The notes under the pieces were generated by a model. The model searched no databases. It was not told where the DNA came from and worked only from the letters and a program-made list of their open reading frames with translations. Shown in pieces: positions 43,895 to 52,836 of a stretch of DNA of 64,000 nt (position 1 is its first letter; each line of letters opens with the position of its first letter). The position numbers were made by a program, and so were the translations under genes. Source of the stretch: Tessaracoccus rhinocerotis (GTDB lineage Bacteria > Actinomycetota > Actinomycetes > Propionibacteriales > Propionibacteriaceae); contig NZ_VKKG01000003.1 of the NCBI RefSeq assembly GCF_007197885.1, forward strand, positions 372,001-436,000, in the 5' to 3' direction.

Positions 43895-45082
43895 TCACTT
43901 GTCGGGATGGAGGACGACCTTGATGCAGCCGTCGGTCTTCTTCTGGAACATGTCGTAGGCCCGCGGTGCCTCGGTCAGGGGCAGGTGGTGGGTGACGAGG
44001 TCGTCGACGCCGAACGGGTCGTGGTCGAGCAGCACCTGGAGCAGCTCGTCGGTCCACCGCTGCACGTGGCACTGGCCCATGCGCAGCGTGATGCCCTTGT
44101 CGAACATGTCGAGCATGGGCATCGGGTCGACGGCGCCGCCGTAGACCCCGGACAGGGACACGGTGCCGCCGCGGCGGACGGAGGCGAGCGCGGTGTGCAG
44201 CGCGTCGAGCCGGTCGATCCCGGCGTGCTCCATGGCGGCCTTGGCGATCGGCTTGGGTAGCCGGGTGGCCGCGCCGATCACGGCGCCCGCGACGGGGTTG
44301 CCGTGCGCCTCCATGCCGACGGCGTCGACGACGCAGTCGGGTCCGCGGCCAGCGGTGAGGTCGTGCAGGGCGGCGGGCACGTCGTCGCAGTCATCGAGGT
44401 CGATGGTCTCGGCGCCGAGGCTGAGGGCCCGCTCGAGGCGTTCGGGCACGCGGTCGACGGCGAGCACCCGGCCGGCGCCCTGCCGCAGCGCGCTGGTCAC
44501 CACGAGCTGGCCGACCGGGCCGAGGCCCAGGACGGCGATGGTGCCGCCCGGTTCGAGGCCCGCGAACTTCACGGCCTGCCACGCGGTGGGCAGGATGTCG
44601 GACAGGAACAGGAACCGCTGGTCGGGCATCTCGTGGGGGACCTTGACGGGCCCGAAGTCTGCGTGGGGGACGCGCACGAACTCGGCCTGCCCGCCGGGCA
44701 GCTGCCCGTAGAGCTGGGTGTAGCCGAACAGGGTGGCGCCCTTGCCCTGCGACGTGACCTGCGTGGTCTCGCACTGGGCGAACAGCCCGCGGGCGCACAT
44801 CCAGCAGCGGCCGCAGGAGACGGTGAACGGGACGACCACGCGGTCGCCCGGGGAGATGTGCGTCACGTTGGCGCCGACCTCCCGCACGATCCCCATGAAC
44901 TCGTGCCCGATGATGTCGCCGGGCGTCAGGAAGGGCGCGAGGACCTTGTAGAGGTGCAGGTCGGAGCCGCAGATCGCCGTCGAGGTGACCTCGACGATCG
45001 CGTCGGTCGGTTCTTTGATCTTGGGCTCGGGCACGTCCTCGACCGTCACGGTCTCTATGCCCTGCCAGGTCACAGCCTTCAT
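43895..45082 (-). CDS. Zinc-dependent alcohol dehydrogenase
   Basis: About 395 residues from ATG 45082 behind AGGAGGT. Catalytic zinc ligands in STAICGSDLHLY and GDIIGHEFMGIVREVG; structural-zinc cysteines in SCGRCWMCARGLFAQC; Rossmann loop VLGLGPVGQLVV; substrate region AVGMEAHGNPVAG. Belongs to the glutathione-independent formaldehyde dehydrogenase-like MDR group; oxidises an alcohol or aldehyde adduct with NAD. Substrate unknown. Confidence 0.9.
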   Translation of the reverse strand: MKAVTWQGIETVTVEDVPEPKIKEPTDAIVEVTSTAICGSDLHLYKVLAPFLTPGDIIGHEFMGIVREVGANVTHISPGDRVVVPFTVSCGRCWMCARGLFAQCETTQVTSQGKGATLFGYTQLYGQLPGGQAEFVRVPHADFGPVKVPHEMPDQRFLFLSDILPTAWQAVKFAGLEPGGTIAVLGLGPVGQLVVTSALRQGAGRVLAVDRVPERLERALSLGAETIDLDDCDDVPAALHDLTAGRGPDCVVDAVGMEAHGNPVAGAVIGAATRLPKPIAKAAMEHAGIDRLDALHTALASVRRGGTVSLSGVYGGAVDPMPMLDMFDKGITLRMGQCHVQRWTDELLQVLLDHDPFGVDDLVTHHLPLTEAPRAYDMFQKKTDGCIKVVLHPDK

Positions 45083-45207
45083 CGGTGTTACCTCCTGGGG
45101 ACACACAATCACGGCGAGGGTTCAACCGACCGAATAGCTGCCCCGGAGCAGCGATTCAGGTTCCGCGAAGCCCCGGCAGTGGCCGGGTTCCGGGGTTATG
45201 GTGAGGA

Positions 45208-46686
45208 ATGGAATCCCTGTGGCAGGACACCCATCAGTTGGAAGCGTCCCCGGACGAACTCTCGCCCGGGGACCACTACGACACCGTCGTCGCTGGCGCC
45301 GGACTCACGGGCCTCACGACTGCGGTGCTGCTGGCCAGGTCGGGGCAACGCGTGGCCGTCCTGGAGGCTCGACGGATCGGCGCCGTAACCACCGGCGGCA
45401 CCACCGGGAAGGTGTCCCTCCTGCAGGGCACCGTCCTGAGCGAGATCCGGCGGTTCCACTCCGACGACGTGCTGCGGGCCTACGTCGAGGCCAACCGCGA
45501 GGGCCAGGCCTGGCTGCGGCACTTCCTCGAGCAGAACGGCGTCGACGTCCAGGAACGCACCGCCTACACCTACGCGACCACGCCCGAGGGCCACCAGCAG
45601 CTGCGCGACGAACTGGCCGCCGCCCGCATCGCCGGCCTCGGCGCGCGCTGGGCCCCGCAGACCGAACTCCCGTTCGCAGTCCACGGCGCCCTCGAACTGA
45701 CCGGCCAGGCACAGATCCACTCGATGGAGGCGCTCGGGGCCCTGGTGCGGGAGCTCCGCGAACGCGACGGGATGATCTTCGAGGGCGTCCGGCTGACCGA
45801 CGCCGACAGCAGCTCGCCGGTGAGGATCGAGACCACCGGCGGCAAGCTCACCGCCGACAACCTGGTGCTGGCCACCGGGACGCCCGTGCTCGACCGCGGC
45901 GGGTACTTCGCCAAGCTGCTGCCCCTGCGCTCGTACCTGCTGGCGTTCCGCGTTCCGGGGGAGGTGCCGCAGGGGATGTACCTGTCCGTGGACAAGCCCA
46001 GCCGGAGCCTCCGCCTCGCCGACGTCGAGGGCGGCCAGCGGCTGCTCGTGGGCGGCAACGGGCACATCGTCGGACGGGGCGGCTCCACACGCCGTCGGGT
46101 CGAGGACCTCACCCACTGGACCCAGCGGAACTTCCCGGGCGCGCAGCGTACGCACGCGTGGTCGGCGCAGGACTACCGCACGCTCAACCGCGTCCCCTTC
46201 GTCGGCAAGCTGCCCCGCGGCGGCGGCCACATCTGGCTTGCCACCGGGTTCAACAAGTGGGGCCTGTCGAACGCCGTCGCCGCTGCGCTGAACCTCTCCG
46301 GTCAGATCCTCGGCGGCCACATGGAGTGGGCCGATACGCTCGGCCGACGCGTCACCAAGCCAGCCGGCGCGCTCGAGGCGCTGCGGACCAACAGTTCGGT
46401 GGCCGTCCACCTGGCCGGCGGCTGGCTGAAGGGCCTGGCAAACCCGGCTGACCCGCCGGTCGGCGGCGGGGACGTCGGTCGGCAGGGGGCCAAGCTGGTG
46501 GCGTCGACCACCTCCGGCGGGAAGGCGTGCCACGTCTCCGGAGTGTGCACGCACCTGGGCGGAGTGGTGGCTTGGAACGACGCCGAGCAGAGCTGGGACT
46601 GCCCGCTGCACGGGTCGCGGTTCGCGCCCGACGGCGCCGTCCTCGAGGGCCCTGCGACGATGCCGCTGCAGAACCTCGATACCTGA
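45208..46686 (+). CDS. FAD-dependent oxidoreductase with C-terminal Rieske domain
   Basis: About 492 residues. DadA/glycine-oxidase-like FAD domain (TVVAGAGLTGLTTAVLLARS, VLEARRIGAVTTGGTTGKVS, YRTLNRVPFVGKLPRGGGHI, WLATGFNKWGLSNAVAAALN), ending in a Rieske 2Fe-2S domain with CTHLGG and CPLHGSRF ligands. Such fusions are cytosolic amine or amino-acid dehydrogenase-like proteins of unknown substrate. ATG 45208 follows GTGAGGA. Divergent from the alcohol dehydrogenase. Confidence 0.9.
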   Translation: MESLWQDTHQLEASPDELSPGDHYDTVVAGAGLTGLTTAVLLARSGQRVAVLEARRIGAVTTGGTTGKVSLLQGTVLSEIRRFHSDDVLRAYVEANREGQAWLRHFLEQNGVDVQERTAYTYATTPEGHQQLRDELAAARIAGLGARWAPQTELPFAVHGALELTGQAQIHSMEALGALVRELRERDGMIFEGVRLTDADSSSPVRIETTGGKLTADNLVLATGTPVLDRGGYFAKLLPLRSYLLAFRVPGEVPQGMYLSVDKPSRSLRLADVEGGQRLLVGGNGHIVGRGGSTRRRVEDLTHWTQRNFPGAQRTHAWSAQDYRTLNRVPFVGKLPRGGGHIWLATGFNKWGLSNAVAAALNLSGQILGGHMEWADTLGRRVTKPAGALEALRTNSSVAVHLAGGWLKGLANPADPPVGGGDVGRQGAKLVASTTSGGKACHVSGVCTHLGGVVAWNDAEQSWDCPLHGSRFAPDGAVLEGPATMPLQNLDT

Positions 46687-46804
46687 CGGCCCGGCCAGGG
46701 GAGCCGATACTGTCTGTCCATCGGAGCCGGGATCCTTCGGTTCGAAACAAGCTTGGGTGTTCGTGCGCTGTGGGCTCGAACGGTGGCGTTGAAAGGACTG
46801 CGGG

Positions 46805-47740
46805 ATGCGCGAACAGCACGTGGGTGTCGTCTGGAATCCGTCGAAGAAGATCACCCGGGAGGAACTCGAGGCGGCACTCCCGGACTCGGCGAACCTCAGG
46901 ATCTCCTGGTACGAGACCAGCGAGGACGACCCTGGCCGCGGGGCCACGCAGCAGGCACTCGACGGGGGAGCCGACGTCGTGCTCGCGGTCGGCGGCGACG
47001 GCACCGTCAGGGCAGTGGCCGAGCATCTGGCTGCAGTGGAGTCGTCGGCCGAACTAGGGATCATCCCGCTCGGGACCGGCAACCTCCTCGCCCGAAACCT
47101 CGACATCCCGATCGACGACGTGCCCGCCGCCTTCGCCCGCGCTCTCGAGGGCGAGGCGGAGCCGATCGACATCGGATGGGTGGAGCTCACCGTCGACGGC
47201 GAGTCGCGGCGGCACGCGTTCGCGGTGATGGCAGGTCTGGGAATCGACGCGCACATGATCTCCGAGACCAAGGACGAACTGAAGGACAGGGCCGGCTGGT
47301 TGGCCTACGTCGAGTCCCTGGGTCGAGCCATCCCGGCCAGCGAGGTGATCGGAATGACCCTCACCGCTGGCGGGTCAGACCCGGTCGAGGAGCAGGCGCA
47401 CACCCTGCTGGTCGGAAACTGCGGCACGTTGGTGGGCGGTGTGAACCTCATGCCGGACGCGGATCCGTCAGACGGCGAACTCGACGTCCTGGTCCTGAGT
47501 GCCGATGGCCTGGGCGGCTGGCTGGACACGCTGCGAAACATGGCGTGGGACAACGGACTCAAGCGGCTCCTCAGGCCCGATGCCACCGCAGACAGCAGCA
47601 CCAGCACCACGCACAGCCGCGTGACGAACCTCAAGGTCGAGCTCGTCGAGCCGCGTTTGGTCGAGATCGACGGCGACGAGCTGGGCGAGACCGCCGAGAT
47701 GGTGATCAACATCCAGCCGGGAGCCATCCGCGTCCGCTGA
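46805..47740 (+). CDS. Diacylglycerol/lipid kinase catalytic-domain protein
   Basis: About 311 residues. HVGVVWNPSKKI, ATP loop VLAVGGDGTVRAVAEHL (GGDGT 63-67), IIPLGTGNLLARNLDIP, and the C-terminal VEIDGDELGET with the metal-site Glu/Asp. Family members (DgkB, BmrU, YegS) phosphorylate diacylglycerol or related lipids at the membrane. AAGGA is 9 bp before ATG 46805. Alone on its strand between the Rieske gene and repeat A copies. Confidence 0.88.
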   Translation: MREQHVGVVWNPSKKITREELEAALPDSANLRISWYETSEDDPGRGATQQALDGGADVVLAVGGDGTVRAVAEHLAAVESSAELGIIPLGTGNLLARNLDIPIDDVPAAFARALEGEAEPIDIGWVELTVDGESRRHAFAVMAGLGIDAHMISETKDELKDRAGWLAYVESLGRAIPASEVIGMTLTAGGSDPVEEQAHTLLVGNCGTLVGGVNLMPDADPSDGELDVLVLSADGLGGWLDTLRNMAWDNGLKRLLRPDATADSSTSTTHSRVTNLKVELVEPRLVEIDGDELGETAEMVINIQPGAIRVR

Positions 47741-47743
47741 CTC

Positions 47744-47893
47744 CCGTTGATCGAGTAGGGCGCCCGGCGCCCGTGTCGAGGCCACCCCGGACTCGCCGAC
47801 GCCACCGTGCGCGACTCCGCCGGCCGGGTGGTGGCGGCCGCGTTGCCCCGCTCCCGTTGATCGAGTAGGGCGCCCGGCGCCCGTGTCGAGATC
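47744..47893. repeat. Dispersed repeat A, two direct copies
   Basis: CCGTTGATCGAGTAGGGCGC followed by CGGCGCCCGTGTCGAG at about 47744-47782 and again at 47852-47893, 108 bp apart. GTTGATCG replaces GTTGGTCG of the other loci. Lies between the lipid kinase gene and the secreted-module gene. Confidence 0.85.
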
Positions 47894-47962
47894 ACTCCTG
47901 CACCCACACCCCCTGCCACACTAGGCTCGGCGCACGACCCGTCCCCCACGGAGAGAACGAGA

Positions 47963-49645
47963 ATGCGCAGACTGCGGTTGCTGGTCCCGGTACTGGTGGC
48001 GCTGGTGCTGGCGCCTTTGACGCTCGTGGCGCCACAGGCGAGTGCCGACGTGGACATCTACACCACGCCGGGCTACCACGACGTCAACGGCCGCCGCTGG
48101 CACACGGAGTGCGAGCCGTACTCGCAGACGAGGCGTTGCACCACGAAGATCTGGGCCACCCAGGTCTCGCAGGTGGGCGGGCGGTTCGTGCAGGCCAACG
48201 ACTGGGTCTTCAACAACCTCACCTATGCCGCGTCGGACCGCAGCCTGTGGAGTACCAACCCGCTCGCCGCCAACGGCGTCCCCAACGGCACGGCGTCGTG
48301 GACGGCGGCCGACGGGCGCAAGTGGCGCACCGAGTGCGACACCCCGGCCACGGGCCGCAACGGCTGCCGCTCCTACGTCGAGGCGCGTGTGATCGAGTCG
48401 TACACCAACCGCAACGGCACTCGCGGCTACCAGTGGACCACGAAGTGGATCTTCAACAACATCGTCCGCTTCCACCCGGGCTCGGCGGCCGCGTTCCCGA
48501 CGGCCCCGCCGATGAAGCAGGCGCCGGCGTTCCTCAAGGGTCGCCGCCACTTCACCCTCGGCACGCTCGTCACCCAAGCCAGCACCGGATCGCAGTCCCG
48601 GGGCATCGGCCGGATCTCCAACATCGAGCTCGACCCGGGCGGCAAGCTCGGCACGTTCACGGAGCGCTACTGGGCCTACACCTTCGACATGGCCGTCGAG
48701 AGTGACTACGGCCAGTTCCGCGCCTCCATCCCCAACCTGCCCACCGGCTGCCTGCAGGGTGACAAGGACGTCACCGACCGTCGCGCCCTCAGCCTGCCCG
48801 CCCTGCGCTCCGGCGCGTGCGACGTCCGCACCGCGCGCTCGTTCCTGGCTGCCCCGACCGTGCGGCACGGCACCTACGAGGCGCTCTCGGGCAACCGCAT
48901 CAAGCTCTACTGGCGCGGCACCCACGTCACCGAGACGTTCCTCGACGCGACGGCGCCCGGCCAGTCCTACAGCGAGCTGCGCCTGACCGCGCACGCGCAC
49001 CCGAACGCCGTCGACGCCATCGGCTTCATGCTCGGCTCCACCCAGCCCCGGGGCGCCGGCCGCTCGCTGGTGCCCGAGATCAGCCAGCCGGTGTGGCAGC
49101 CGCCGCGCTCGGTGAACCCGAACGTCGTGTCCCAGTCGCAGTTCCCCTACAGCGCGGGCGGCGCGGACAAGACGATGTGGTTCCAGAGCGTCGGCAAGCA
49201 GAACCTGCAGGCGGCGCGGCAGGCGTTCCAGTTCGAGCACTACACCCAGGCCGGGGGCAGCAGCGGCTGCATCGTGACGCCGCCCGCCACCCGCGGATCG
49301 TCCAGCAACTACTGGCACTCCTACATGTGCCCGCTGGCCACCGACGGCAAGATGGTGTGGCACCACATGGTGGGGGCGCTGGTGGCCGACGGCAACGGCC
49401 TGTGCCCCGCCTACGAAGAGGGCAGCGACGCGCAGGCGCACTGGGCCCGCTGCCTGGCGGCGGCGCCGAGGGCCAGGGACTACACCATCCCCGCCCGCGG
49501 CGGCGGCCACGTGTTCGAGGCGCTGCAGGCGGTCGACGACAACAACCGGCTGGTCGGCATCATCGGCCTGGAGACGAGCCTCTACTCGCACAAGGCGTCG
49601 TCGCAGTCCCAGCTCGGGTTGTTCGCGACGGTTCGGGGCAACTGA
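47963..49645 (+). CDS. Secreted four-cysteine-module protein with unknown 370-residue C-terminal domain
   Basis: About 560 residues. Signal peptide LRLLVPVLVALVLAPLTLVA, cleavage near QASAD. The shared module follows (DIYTTPGYHDVNGRRW, ECEPYSQTRRC, FNNLTYAASDRSLW, WRTECDTPATGRNGCRSY, WIFNNIVRF). The C-terminal domain has cysteines in possible pairs (GCLQGDK, GACDVRT, GCIVTPP, YMCPLATDG, LCPAYEEG, RCLAAAP) and aromatic motifs such as WHHMVGALVADGNG and HVFEALQAVDDNNRLVG; I recognise no enzyme family. Extracellular. Neighbouring repeat A is upstream. Confidence 0.8.
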   Translation: MRRLRLLVPVLVALVLAPLTLVAPQASADVDIYTTPGYHDVNGRRWHTECEPYSQTRRCTTKIWATQVSQVGGRFVQANDWVFNNLTYAASDRSLWSTNPLAANGVPNGTASWTAADGRKWRTECDTPATGRNGCRSYVEARVIESYTNRNGTRGYQWTTKWIFNNIVRFHPGSAAAFPTAPPMKQAPAFLKGRRHFTLGTLVTQASTGSQSRGIGRISNIELDPGGKLGTFTERYWAYTFDMAVESDYGQFRASIPNLPTGCLQGDKDVTDRRALSLPALRSGACDVRTARSFLAAPTVRHGTYEALSGNRIKLYWRGTHVTETFLDATAPGQSYSELRLTAHAHPNAVDAIGFMLGSTQPRGAGRSLVPEISQPVWQPPRSVNPNVVSQSQFPYSAGGADKTMWFQSVGKQNLQAARQAFQFEHYTQAGGSSGCIVTPPATRGSSSNYWHSYMCPLATDGKMVWHHMVGALVADGNGLCPAYEEGSDAQAHWARCLAAAPRARDYTIPARGGGHVFEALQAVDDNNRLVGIIGLETSLYSHKASSQSQLGLFATVRGN

Positions 49646-49649
49646 CCGC

Positions 49650-50390
49650 TCACACGTAGCGGCGGGCCGCGGCGACGGCCTGCGCCCCGTAGCCGCTGCC
49701 GAACAGGTTGGCGTGCACCAGCAGCGGCCACACCTGGTGGAGCTCAATCAGGTCCTCCCAGCCCGACGGCAGCTCCGCGGCCTCGGCGTGGGCGGCGTGG
49801 ATCCGTCCCAGGTGGTGGCAGCCGAACAGGGCGAGCATCGCGAGGTCGGTGACGGGGTGGCCGCCGTGGGCGGCGGGGTCGATGACGACGGCGCCGTCGT
49901 CGGTCCAGATCACGTTGCCGGCCCACAGGTCGCCGTGGATGCGGGCGGGTGGGCGGTCGTCGTCGAAGTCCCCGGCCGCGAGCCGCTCGGCCAGCGCCGA
50001 CATCACCGCGCGGCCGCCGTCGGGCAGGGGAGCGGTCCTGGCGAACGGTTCGATCAGCTGATGGGCCGCGTACTCCCCGAAGGTGCGGTGCGGCCGCATC
50101 GGCAGGCCCATCGAGCCGATCGTCAGGCTCTCCCCGCACTCGGGCGGCGGGCTGCCGAAGGAGGGCGCCCCGGCGGCGTGGGTCGCTGCGAGCGCCCGGC
50201 CGAAGTCCTCGGCCTCCGCGACGGTGGGGGAGCGGGGATGGAGCCGCTCCAGCACCAGGGCGTCGGGACGCTCCTCGAGCACCCCGACCACGCGGACGCC
50301 GTCGGCCGCGGCCAGCCAGCGCAGACCGGCGGCCTCGACGGCCAGCGCCCACTCGCGGTCGGGCTCGGCCCGCTTGATGAACGTCTCCAT
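49650..50390 (-). CDS. Fructosamine kinase family protein
   Basis: About 246 residues from ATG 50390 (GAGGGG 8 bp upstream; ATG 50396 also possible). FN3K/aminoglycoside-phosphotransferase fold: TFIKRAEP, VLVLERLHP-type hinge (DALVLERLHP), ARIHGDLWAGNVIWTDDGAV (catalytic Asp loop), VIDPAAHGGHPVTDLAMLAL (metal Asp), FYQVWP-like ending HQVWPLLVHANLFG. Phosphorylates ketoamine (glycated) lysines or free fructosamines to trigger deglycation in the cytosol. Starts 10 bp after the DUF4143 stop. Confidence 0.9.
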   Translation of the reverse strand: METFIKRAEPDREWALAVEAAGLRWLAAADGVRVVGVLEERPDALVLERLHPRSPTVAEAEDFGRALAATHAAGAPSFGSPPPECGESLTIGSMGLPMRPHRTFGEYAAHQLIEPFARTAPLPDGGRAVMSALAERLAAGDFDDDRPPARIHGDLWAGNVIWTDDGAVVIDPAAHGGHPVTDLAMLALFGCHHLGRIHAAHAEAAELPSGWEDLIELHQVWPLLVHANLFGSGYGAQAVAAARRYV

Positions 50391-50400
50391 GTGCATCCCC

Positions 50401-51645
50401 TCAGGGTCCCAACAGTCCGAGCGGGACCACGGCGACGCCGTCGGGTCGCCGGTAGGCGGACGTCCCCGTGGTGAGGACGACGAGGTCGACGACGTCGTCC
50501 GGCAACTGGTCGCGCAGCCAGAGCAGGTGTCTGACGTCGGCGTCGTCTACTGTGGCGGACAGTCTGACCTCGATCCCGATCACTTGTCCGTCAGTGCCCT
50601 CAACGACCAGGTCGATCTCCCTGTCCCCGCGGTTGGTGCGAAGGTGTCCCACGCGTGCTTGACTGCGCTGCGCGGCCACGCGGACGGACAGGGTGGCGAG
50701 CGACTCGAAGAGCGGGCCCGCCATGCCCGCCCCTCGTGGCCCCAGCAGGCCCGCCGTCGTGAGGTTCAGCAGCCGTGAAGCCAGTGCCGGGTCGGCGAGC
50801 TGGTGCTTGGGTGCTTGCTGGAGCTGGGTGAACTGGCTGCGGGAATGGCTCCAGCCCGGCACCGGGTCCAGCAACCAAAGCTGGCTCAGGTGGTCCCTGT
50901 AGGCGATCGTCGTGGTCTTCGCCGGTCGTGAGCCGTCTCCGGCCGTTGTCATGTCCAGGATTCGGGAGTACGACGTGGTGGTCGACGAGGCTGCCGCATA
51001 CGCCCCCAGCCAGCGACGAAGCGTCTCGGGCCGACGAACCGAGTACCCCTGTTCCGGCAGGTCGTGGTCGACGATCCGGGCGAGGTAGGAGTCGAGCTGG
51101 GCCACCCGAAGGCGTTCCGGGGACGAAAGTACTCCGGGAAACCCGCTGCAGGTGATCGCGTCGATGTAGTCCCGGAGGCCCAAGGAACAGGTGCCGCCCA
51201 CGCTCTCGCTGCCATCGAGGAGCGCTTGCAGGCTGACCGTCGGAACCGTGATCCCCCGTTCGTGGATGGCCATGGGCCGCATCCTCAGGGAGAGAATCCG
51301 CCCGGCGCCGCTGTGCGTGGTCACGCCCTGCACGGGACTGGCGCTCCCTGTCAGGAGGAACCTGCCCGGGGGAGCGCCCTGATCCACGTGCCGCCGGACG
51401 GTGTCCCAGACTTGGGGCAGGCGTTGCCATTCATCGAGCAGGAGGGTTCCTGCAGTGGCGGTCTGGAAGGAGGGATCGGCCTGCGCGAGTGCGCGCTGGT
51501 GCGGATCGTCCAGGAACCACAAGGCGTCTGCGCGACGTGCGGCGGTGCCGGTCTTGCCGACACCTTTTGGTCCGTCGAGCGCCACGGCGGGGGCAACCGC
51601 CATCAACTCGTCGAGTTCGAGATCGACGGTGCGCGCGAGATACAT
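50401..51645 (-). CDS. AAA-type ATP-binding protein, DUF4143 family
   Basis: 414 residues. N-terminal AAA_14: Walker A DGPKGVGKTG (25-33), Walker B TLLLDEWQRL (D71, E72), sensor FLLTGSASP. C-terminal DUF4143 with RRWLGAYAAASSTTTSYSRI, YRDHLSQLWLLDPVPGW, an HQLADPALASRLL stretch, and GDREIDLVVEGTDGQVIGIE, whose D-E-E pattern resembles a PD-(D/E)XK nuclease-like core. These proteins are frequent in accessory DNA and may be toxin or defence related. A 23-bp tandem repeat lies directly upstream. Confidence 0.87.
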   Translation of the reverse strand: MYLARTVDLELDELMAVAPAVALDGPKGVGKTGTAARRADALWFLDDPHQRALAQADPSFQTATAGTLLLDEWQRLPQVWDTVRRHVDQGAPPGRFLLTGSASPVQGVTTHSGAGRILSLRMRPMAIHERGITVPTVSLQALLDGSESVGGTCSLGLRDYIDAITCSGFPGVLSSPERLRVAQLDSYLARIVDHDLPEQGYSVRRPETLRRWLGAYAAASSTTTSYSRILDMTTAGDGSRPAKTTTIAYRDHLSQLWLLDPVPGWSHSRSQFTQLQQAPKHQLADPALASRLLNLTTAGLLGPRGAGMAGPLFESLATLSVRVAAQRSQARVGHLRTNRGDREIDLVVEGTDGQVIGIEVRLSATVDDADVRHLLWLRDQLPDDVVDLVVLTTGTSAYRRPDGVAVVPLGLLGP

Positions 51646-51647
51646 GC

Positions 51648-51714
51648 CGCTACGCTACTGCTACTCGCATCGCTACGCTACCTCTACTCGGAGCGTTACG
51701 CTACCTTTGCTCGG
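51648..51714. repeat. Three tandem 23-bp repeats before the DUF4143 gene
   Basis: Units at 51648-51670, 51671-51693 and 51694-51714 share CGCTACGCTACC followed by TCTACTCG, diverging slightly. The first unit starts inside the ribosome-binding region, 3 bp from the ATG of the minus-strand gene, so the array covers its leader and likely its promoter. Confidence 0.8.
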
Positions 51715-51740
51715 ACCCATTGAGAACGGTCGCGGGACAG

Positions 51741-51887
51741 TCAGTCCGACGGTGCTGGCGGCTCGAGATGCTCGGGGTCGTCCTGCGGCTCGGGGTTGCC
51801 GAGCGGCGTGGGATCCACCGGCTCCTCGGAGGTCTCGGGAGTGACGGGACTTTCCGGGCCTACGGGATGGTCGGGGGACTCGGTCAT
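51741..51887 (-). CDS. Small acidic proline-rich protein (48 aa)
   Basis: Short frame with a consensus AGGAGGTGCC just before ATG 51887. The product is rich in Pro, Glu, Asp and Ser (TESPDHPVGPESPVTPETSE, NPEPQDDPEHLEPP) and has no Lys or Arg. No family recognised; likely unstructured. Credible as a real small gene because of the strong ribosome site and its biased composition, but it could be spurious. Confidence 0.5.
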   Translation of the reverse strand: MTESPDHPVGPESPVTPETSEEPVDPTPLGNPEPQDDPEHLEPPAPSD

Positions 51888-51979
51888 GGCACCTCCTGGT
51901 GTGGGTACTACCGATGATCCACTGTGGCTGACAGCATCGGGGCTGTTTCGGCCAAGTTATGGCACGACCTCGACGGGCG

Positions 51980-52836
51980 CTACCCCTTCACCCCTCCCGC
52001 CGAGAGGCCCTTGATGAAGTACTTCTGACCGAACGCGAACAGCAGCAGCATCGGCAGGGTGACCACCAGTGCGGTGACCATCACGTACTGGTAGTCGCCG
52101 TGCCCGCCGTTGGTGGGTGAGTACTTCGCCATGGCGTAGTTGATGCCCAGCGGCACTGTGTAGTTCTCGGTCGAGCCGAAGTTCAGGTAGATCAGGGAAC
52201 CGGTGAAGTTGTTCCACGACGCCTGGAACTCGAACAGGAACACGATGATCGCGCTCGGGATGGTGAGCGGGAACGCGATCCGCCAGAACAGGCCCCAGTA
52301 GCTGCACCCGTCCACGCGGGCGGCCTCGAACAGCTCCCGCGGCACACCCATGTAGAACTGCCGCATCAGGAAGATGTAGAACGCCGACCCGAACAGCGCA
52401 CACCGCCCCACAGCGGCACGTTGGTGCCGAGGAACCCGAAGAACTTCCAGATCAGGTAGTTCGGCACCAGGGTGACGGCGCCGGGCAGCATCATCGTCGC
52501 CAGCACCAGCCCGAACAGGATCCCCCGGCCGGGGAACCGGAAGTAGGCGAACCCGAACGCCACCGCCGACGACGCCAGCGTCATCAGCGTCGCCCCGGCC
52601 AGCGCGATGAAGATGGAGTTGCCCAGCCAGTTCAGCAGCGGCAGCTGGTCCCACACCTCCACGTAGTTGCCCGGGGAGAAGGTGTTGGGGATCAGCTGGT
52701 TGTCGAAGACCTCGCCGCGCGGCTTCAGGCTGGCGCTGACCAGCCACACCAGCGGGTACATGAACACCACCGCCAGCGCCAGCAGCACCACCCAGCGCAG
52801 CGCCTCGCTGACGATTCCACCCGCCCGCCAGTTCAC
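51980..52836 (-). pseudogene. MalG-type sugar ABC permease, frameshifted
   Basis: The N-terminal half starts at GTG 52836 (GTGA overlap with the MalF-type gene): WVVLLALAVVFMYPLVWLVS, VFDNQLIPNTFSPGNYVEVW, FGFLGTNVPLWGG, then drifts into non-homologous residues. The other frame resumes with ALFGSAFYIFLMRQFYMGVP, the EAA loop ELFEAARVDGCSYWGLFWRI, and the standard end KYFIKGLSAGGVKG. The break is near 52395-52412, in TGGGGCGGTGTGCGCTG. Each half alone cannot form a six-helix permease. Sequencing error is possible, but the binding-protein gene of the same operon is also broken. Confidence 0.85.

Noticed and set aside
45196-47271. Long minus-strand open frame over the FAD-Rieske gene
   Set aside because: Antisense to a protein with clear FAD and Rieske motifs.
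47305-48057. Open frames reading through repeat A (peptides with RAPGALLDQR or RHGRRAPYS)
   Set aside because: These arise wherever repeat A is translated and recur at every repeat locus; not genes.
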